A stretch of DNA of 64,000 bases from Patiria miniata (Eukaryota > Echinodermata > Asteroidea > Valvatida > Asterinidae). Of this stretch, positions 57,800 to 64,000 are shown piece by piece. Made by a program: the position numbers and the translations under genes. The DNA is taken from assembly GCF_015706575.1 (NCBI RefSeq), contig NW_024037074.1:18775334-18839333 (forward strand), given 5' to 3'. The notes under the pieces were generated by a model. It saw only the letters and a program-made list of their open reading frames with translations. It had not been told where the DNA came from and made no database searches. The first letter of the stretch is position 1; the number at the start of each line of letters is the position of its first letter.

Positions 57800-59765
57800 A
57801 AGTGGCTGGGAACCAATTCCAAGAGATTCAATTCCAAGGGGCAGCTTCGTACCGGTAGTTCCTCGGCAGAGAAAACCTTCCCCTAGTTCTTAGACAGGGA
57901 CATAAATCTTAGACAGCAGCACAGTAGATAGCTCGCTCAGCTAATTGGATGATTGAGGACCCCCGATACCTCGCAGATCTGATCAGATCTGCCAACGACT
58001 ACGTGTAGCTGCGCAACTGTGCATGACCGATGATGGAGACGACGTCGTGAGTTGAATTACGCTGTTAAATTAGAAGAGCTGTGGTTTGCTGAGTTGACCG
58101 TGGACTGCTGAAACCTGCAATGCAGATATGGCAAGTTCATTTATGCTCCCAACCCTGAGTGACGTTAAAGCCCACAAATTTTAATATAGTTTTGCCGTTC
58201 ATTGACATACACAAGCATGGTTAGCAATTGGTTTAAGTATCAGCGTCTCTTGGCGGCTCCTTGTTATTTGTGCATTTAATTGACATTTATCTCTGACCCT
58301 CCTTGCCAGATCAACAACACAAAACCAAATAACACTTTCAAGGAACAGACCCGATGCAGCTAGTCAACCTATGTGTACTTGTACAGGCACTGTACTACTT
58401 CGACATGTTTGGCAATGATGATGGCCTGATTTAATGCTGCATAAATATGTGAAGTCTTGTTGCAACTGGACCAAGACGTCCCACAAGAAGCACGTCTCCC
58501 ACCCCTCATCCATATTATTCTCCTCTTGCGTTATTCATGGACGGACACACCGACTACACGAAGGCGCCGTGTGCCGTGCACATTACCAACACCACATATT
58601 GAGCGATTGGTGCAATTTATATCCGTTGAGGCCGGTCGTGTCGCCATGACGGGCCGGCAAATCACACCAGGTACTTGCCCTTGGAGTAAACTCGATACCA
58701 TGGCCAACTTCCGAAGAAGGGTTGTCGTGCGTGCGTGCACGCATGCTCGCAGCTGCTCGCATGCATGCACTTGAGCAGCTGGAAAACACATGTACCAGTA
58801 CGTAGTTATCTTTAGTCGTTTGTTTACGCAGATCGAGAAGACAGCTGCAAGATTGTATCCAGTGAAAACTGTTTCCTCTTTTCTACATAAAGCATCAAGC
58901 TTTAGGGTGTACTTTTGGCCATACATTATTAACAGGTTTGCCTTTTTACACAGGTTACTGAACTCACGTAGCTGGCTTGTTTTTCAGAAAGTAGATCCTT
59001 GTGTGTATGAAAAAACTCTTTATATGAAGAGAAGAATGTATGCAATAAACCAGAGATAAAAAATGCCATGAAATTCTACACGTTTTCAAATAACATAGCC
59101 TGAAGCAGAGTATGGCGTTTCAGTTTCATTCTCCAGCTCGCTTCCAGCGGTGTTTTATGCACATAATGCGCTAATCGTTATGTCAAGCTATAGCACCCTG
59201 ACTCAAATCACAAAATCCCTGTCAAAACTTCATAGCCAAGACGATCCCTTTTTAAAAGCATCCTCACTGTCTCATTTTATCCCCACCACAACGACGACGG
59301 GTGCACTGTACCAACGCTGCCTCTCTCAAGTAATCTGTCCTTGTATGTACACGTTTCGCCGAGGGTAACCGGGCGGGATTAATTCCCCTCTCAAAACGAG
59401 ACTTGATACCTGCGGCTTCGATCTGCGGAGGGCCAACTAGCTGTGTGTCCGAGAAGACTTAAGTAGGGCAAAACGGAACCGCCAGTCACGACGACCAGAA
59501 AGATGATGAAATGCGACCCAGACTGGAAATGTTCAAGCCAGTGATGACCTGGTGAGATACTGGAGCTCTCCGAAGAATGAGTGTTCTGTTTGTTGTAATT
59601 TTTTTTGAGAGAGAGAGAGAGTCTCTGTGTGTGTGTTTTAAGTATGTGCCTGTCAATCCAAAAACGGGGACTCAACAAAAATTTGGGGGCTTAAAACAAT
59701 GAATATAAAAAAAAGGAGTAATTGTATTACATTGATACTTGTACATGAACAATACATACATGTAC
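57800..59765. other. Gene-free region
   Basis: Only frames up to about 130 codons, on both strands, with no family resemblance. A GCATGC/CATGC-rich stretch lies at 58726-58768 and GA/GT simple repeats at 59608-59640. Confidence 0.5.
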
Positions 59766-59768
59766 ATG

Positions 59769-60053
59769 AGCCTTATTCATGAGTCGGCCATGTTGAATTG
59801 AAATTGAGGTAAAATCTTCATTTTTGAAACTTGCGAAGAGAAACGAAAGCAATTACATTACTAAATAATTTAAGTCTGCTTAAATGAATAATTTAAAATT
59901 TGTCATTAAACATTCCCTAATGTTTTAAGCCAGATTAAAAAAAAAGTAAAATAAGGCTGCTTAAAAAGTCTGGCGCCATCCCATTCAACAGTTAACAATT
60001 TATGAAATACATTCAGGGAACACGACAAAAATGGCTACCTCGTGAATAAGGTC
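59769..60053. mobile_element. MITE with AGCCTTATTCATGAG-type ends
   Basis: GAGCCTTATTCATGAGTCGG at the left pairs with CTACCTCGTGAATAAGGTCC at the right. The right arm continues into AACACGACAAAAATGGC, which resembles the right arm of the element at 60374-60534. Confidence 0.6.
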
Positions 60054-60373
60054 CATAGGCAAAAACACGATTATCACAGTACAGTCGCTGTGCATGTTCT
60101 AGTCAAGTTCATCACAAGTCCTACAGTCTGAATTCAAGTCATTTGTTCACACTCCCTAGCTGTTACTTGTGACTGGACATGTGAAAGGACTTGTTACTTA
60201 CTATTAGAAAGGACTTGTGATGGACATGTGGTCTACTCGATGGCAACACTGCTTGTTGACATATTTGACTCACAACACCACTTCTCATCACAGTTTTAAA
60301 TTCATTTTTGCTGCCACGAAAGACCAAGGATCCACTGTTGAGGCAATAGTAGTATAGTCTGACCACAGCCTCA

Positions 60374-60534
60374 ATAGACCGTTATCATGTTGCGGCCATC
60401 AAATCAACGTAACCAAAGCCAGGCTGGAAGGAAATATAGTCTGGTTCCTTTTTGCACAAAAAACATTATCATTCAGTACTGTTATTGGATACAGGGAACA
60501 TGACTGAAATGGTGGCAGCATGATAAAGGTCTAT
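60374..60534. mobile_element. MITE related to its neighbour at 59769
   Basis: ATAGACCGTTATCATGTTGC at the left pairs with GCATGATAAAGGTCTAT at the right. It shares GGGAACATGACTGAAATGG-style sequence with the neighbouring element. Target duplication is uncertain. Confidence 0.6.
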
Positions 60535-60539
60535 CAATC

Positions 60540-62960
60540 AGATATAGAATCTGACAACGGTCATTGCGGTTTTAACCTCATCACCTCTGACGCAGGGTCA
60601 ACCTCATTTAAATATCCACACGCATAGAAACTTGCACAGATGTCTGTGTCTACTTGACAGTGAGGACTATTTTACAACATTGTCAAGGTGCATGTATACA
60701 TGAAGCAACCACTGCAACTCTAGAATCACTGAAAGGGCATCACATGTCCCCACAGACATGTACATATATGTACATGTATATGATATGAGAGTCAGCTTTC
60801 CAATCTAAAGTCATTATACACAAATCATAAACACGTCAATGATTTCCCAAACTCAAACTGCGCAGGGAACCGGTTAAATCGTGAAATCCACCCTAAGGAA
60901 CGTTACACAAGACATCATTGGTATACAGCAAGACATCAATACAGCCAATCACGTCACCGGAGGAAATCTTCCCCAATGACCGCAAACACCCTTCCATAAT
61001 ACCAAAAAACACGCCTGCATGTACATTGTATATACATGTACTCTCCAGTGGTCATCTTCCAATCAGGCAGTTCATATTGACATGTGCAATCGAGTCCGAC
61101 ACAGCAGCTTCTCTTGTCAAATCAGGCCTGAAATGGACCCACCAAAATCCAAAAACAGTCGGAAGCTAATTTCCCAAGGGTTGAACGCACTGACGTGGTA
61201 CGCAGCATTTCCGCAGCGCATATTGACAATTTACTGACAATTATAGACTGTTTACTGTCTGTAATGATTCTAAATGGAGGTAAATCAAACAAGTTCAACA
61301 ACCATCCACAAAAAGTATAGAGAAAGTTGGAGAACTTAGAAGCAACCAATTTACACTGTGGCTTCCTTGAAAGCTTCCTGTACTTTGCAAAAACTGCAAA
61401 ATTAAGAAAGTCTGCAATAAATCCATGGAACTTTCTTGGTAAGTATTAAAAATTGTGACACTAACAGCAAGCCTGTTTAGTGCTGGGTCCAATGAAATCT
61501 TACAAAACCATGTGATGGATAGACACATGTCCCGGTGGATGTGACCACTTCTTTTATACTCTGAAGAGCGATTTTACAGAAATTGAACTTAAATTATTTT
61601 TTTGGCAAAACAAGTTGGTTATGTGATGTAATACAAATGATTATTGTTCACTAAAGTGTTGCTAAAAAAATATAGTAAATAAAGATGCAATTTTTTTAAG
61701 ACGTTTCATAAGTTGGTCTTTCCATGCATAAATTTGCATAATTTTAATTAGAAAATGTCACACACGTGACCGATCAAAATGTAACACATGTGACCACAGA
61801 ACAATTCCCATTTAGTAGAACTAAAGCAGAGGGTGTACCTTGTTAAAATGCATTCTGTAAACCACCAAAGACTAGTCTTACTCCAAAATAAGTATGGGTG
61901 TGTGTTAACCCAGGTGGACTCCCTTTCCTCCCTACGTAATGCAATGAAGACTTCGTCCAACCTGGGCTAGGGTGTGTGTGTCCTTAGAACTTTGGAGAAA
62001 AGTGTGACATTTTTACGTCTGTCTGACCAAACCTTGATGACCCTTCCTAATATGTTGACACACAATTTGTGAAAGTACAAACTATACTCTGAGTTAGGGA
62101 GTAAAAAGTACTAACCTAATGAATCAGTGACAGTAATACCGGTATGTCAGATGTAATTAACAAGGGGTAAAGCTTTAAAAATGAGACGAGCCCAATTTTA
62201 TGTCACAGAGTGATGAAAGAATGGCCTACTGCACAAATATGTAAACTGCGAAACGTTTGGGAAAGTATATACTGACATTTTGTGAAAACCTCCATCCTCC
62301 GGAAAAGTACATACCGTACCTGTACGTGTACAAGTATTTTGCAGAAACATGTTTACGCTGTACCCTAGGAAGCACTTTTGTTGATGTATTTTTGTCTACA
62401 CCTGTTATCAAAGCCTTCTCACAAGTTTAGTTTTTGGACTGCAAGAATTTTATTCATGAGCCAATTCTGTATCCAAACTCTGCTTGTGCAGCACACTATT
62501 TGATGATTTTTAGTCCTGGAAAAAACCCACAACAGATACATGTAAATGCACACAGGTCTGGAGGGGACGTGGTAATCGAAACTGCATTCTTCAATTTTTT
62601 CATGCAATCAGAAAGAAGTACTGTACCCTCAGCGTTACTCATGCAAAAGAATATGGTTATTGAGGGAGACTCATATGTCCTTTCGCTAGTGTGCCAATGC
62701 ACTATGTGGATTCGTGATATTGGTCGACGAAAACTCTACACCATTTCAACACATGAACTGACAAAATAATAAGCTATGTTCTGCCTTGGTTAATAGAAGT
62801 AGGCCACACAGCACCATCAGCTTTTTTTTTCAGAGTTGTATCTTGTAATATCCAGTAAATACTACAAACAACGATTTCACATGTATTTTAAAGAGTCTGC
62901 TTCTCAAAGATCCATGTTAGCAAGTTGAACGCTGAGGGGGAATCAAAAGCTTGTCTTCTT
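60540..62960. other. Gene-free region
   Basis: Short TACATG runs and AT-rich sequence. A 111-codon plus frame (62434-62769) has no recognisable domain and no neighbouring exon; I regard it as chance. Confidence 0.5.
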
Positions 62961-62963
62961 TAA

Positions 62964-63465
62964 AGCTACAGTCCATCATTTGCCAAAAAGTAACTGACGT
63001 AATTATTGTTGAAACACATACTTGGTTGAAATAAAGTAAGGGAACTAAACTCCGTGTTAAATTATTCTTTCTGGCATGCTGTCATTTTAAAAAAAATCAA
63101 TGAAAGAAGGCCTTTCCAACGATGCGTCTAAAGATATATCGTTGGAAATGTCTGTTATAAGTTCGTTTTTTTTAATTTGGTGAAGTGCGTGTAACCGTTA
63201 ACACGACGCACAAGCGCGCACGGTTGCTACAATTTGTCAGATCAGTGCGCGACACGTGGACGCTGAATTCAGGCCCAAATCAAAACACGATTCAGCAACT
63301 TTTGATTTGAATCGAGATCCTAGAATGTTGTTATTCTCGAAATATACAGCTGAAGCTTAGCTGAAACTTCATCAGGTTGGTTGTTCAGCACCGTTCTTTA
63401 GATTTGAGCACTTTTGTTGCTTCAAACGAACAAAATGCACAAATTACAAATGATGGTCTACACCT
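62964..63465 (-). mobile_element. TTAA MITE family 2, complete copy
   Basis: TTAA lies at 62960-62963 and 63466-63469. The ends are AGCTACAGTCCATCATTTG and, on the other strand, AGGTGTAGACCATCATTTG. The region 63270-63460 matches 54985-55190 in reverse. No transposase is present. Confidence 0.75.
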
Positions 63466-63469
63466 TTAA

Positions 63470-64000
63470 CACAAGTGGCTCCTATTTCTCTCACAGGCCG
63501 AGATACTGCTCTGCGTACCGGTATATCTGGTTTCCATCATAATCCATTGGATTGTGTGAGATCCTATATTAATGTAGCACTAAAAGCAATCAGGTTTACA
63601 CAAAGCTGACAGGCTTTACTTTGTCGACACCTTGGGGGGGGGGGGGGGGGAGGGTATGAAATGTGCGGCCTTGACAAGTGGAAAATGTAGAAAAAAGCTT
63701 CCAGCATAGACCCATGATTTATTCCCAAATTTCACAAGTTACATACATGTACACATACAGTGTGTGTATTATTGTTAGAAACTGCTCTGTTGGCACTGTT
63801 AAAAAAAATCAAAAAGAAGTAAGAATTTTCTGAAGGGGAGTGCAATACCCTCAAAGATGCACAAGGAATCTTGGCAGAAACACATATAGGTACAATTTCA
63901 TTTCCTCATAATCTTTCAACGCGAAGAGTTTGTTGGCCCTTGAATCAATTAAGACTTAAACACAGGACAAGCTTATTTTTTTTTCTTATGCCAGTAGAAT
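63470..64000. other. Gene-free window end
   Basis: Contains a run of about 18 G bases at 63633-63650 and a short TACATGTACA run. I see nothing else. Confidence 0.5.

Noticed and set aside
62434-62769. 111-codon plus-strand frame
   Set aside because: No recognisable family and no promoter or splice context; length is expected by chance in this much sequence.

Overview
The window looks like nuclear DNA of a marine deuterostome, most likely an echinoderm and possibly a sea star. The evidence is three animal genes with GT-AG introns, a moderately AT-rich background, very common ACATGT/TACATG runs, and dense short inverted-repeat elements, including a family with GGGCCCAATTTCA-type ends. The taxon is an inference from style; nothing in the sequence names the species.

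Three protein-coding genes are supported. (1) RUSC-like, a RUN- and SH3-domain adaptor, plus strand. Ten coding exons from 5760 to 26286 join in frame to 1587 residues, behind an uORF-rich leader and a non-coding first exon ending at 4949. (2) A BTB-BACK-Kelch (KLHL-type) protein, plus strand, 34914-36860. Its coding region is in one exon of 648 residues, preceded by a splice acceptor in the leader. (3) NAXE, the NAD(P)HX epimerase, minus strand, 52097 to 42592. It has four coding exons giving 240 residues, including a 26-nt first coding exon 7.2 kb from the second.

Layout: 1-4500 is repeat-rich flank (LINE remnant, hAT-like element, tRNA-like sequence). 4560-26286 is the RUSC gene, with long introns carrying repeats. 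26287-34890 is the RUSC downstream region and intergenic space, with several large foldback elements, two of them with 9-bp target duplications, and nested retroelement insertions. 34914-36860 is the KLHL gene. 37612-39982 is a 322-bp satellite array bounded by a 12-bp inverted repeat. 40474-41185 holds two strong palindromes. 42592-52097 is NAXE. 52100-64000 has no gene I can support; it holds degenerate repeats, TTAA-flanked elements and simple sequence.

The three genes belong to unrelated processes (vesicle-transport adaptor, probable ubiquitin-ligase substrate adaptor, nicotinamide-nucleotide repair), and nothing suggests joint function. The most unusual material is structural: a roughly 945-bp near-perfect palindrome nested in another repeat, the bounded satellite with dimeric order, a GATAATGT-rich 325-bp inverted repeat, and a hammerhead-like core inside a short retroelement fragment.
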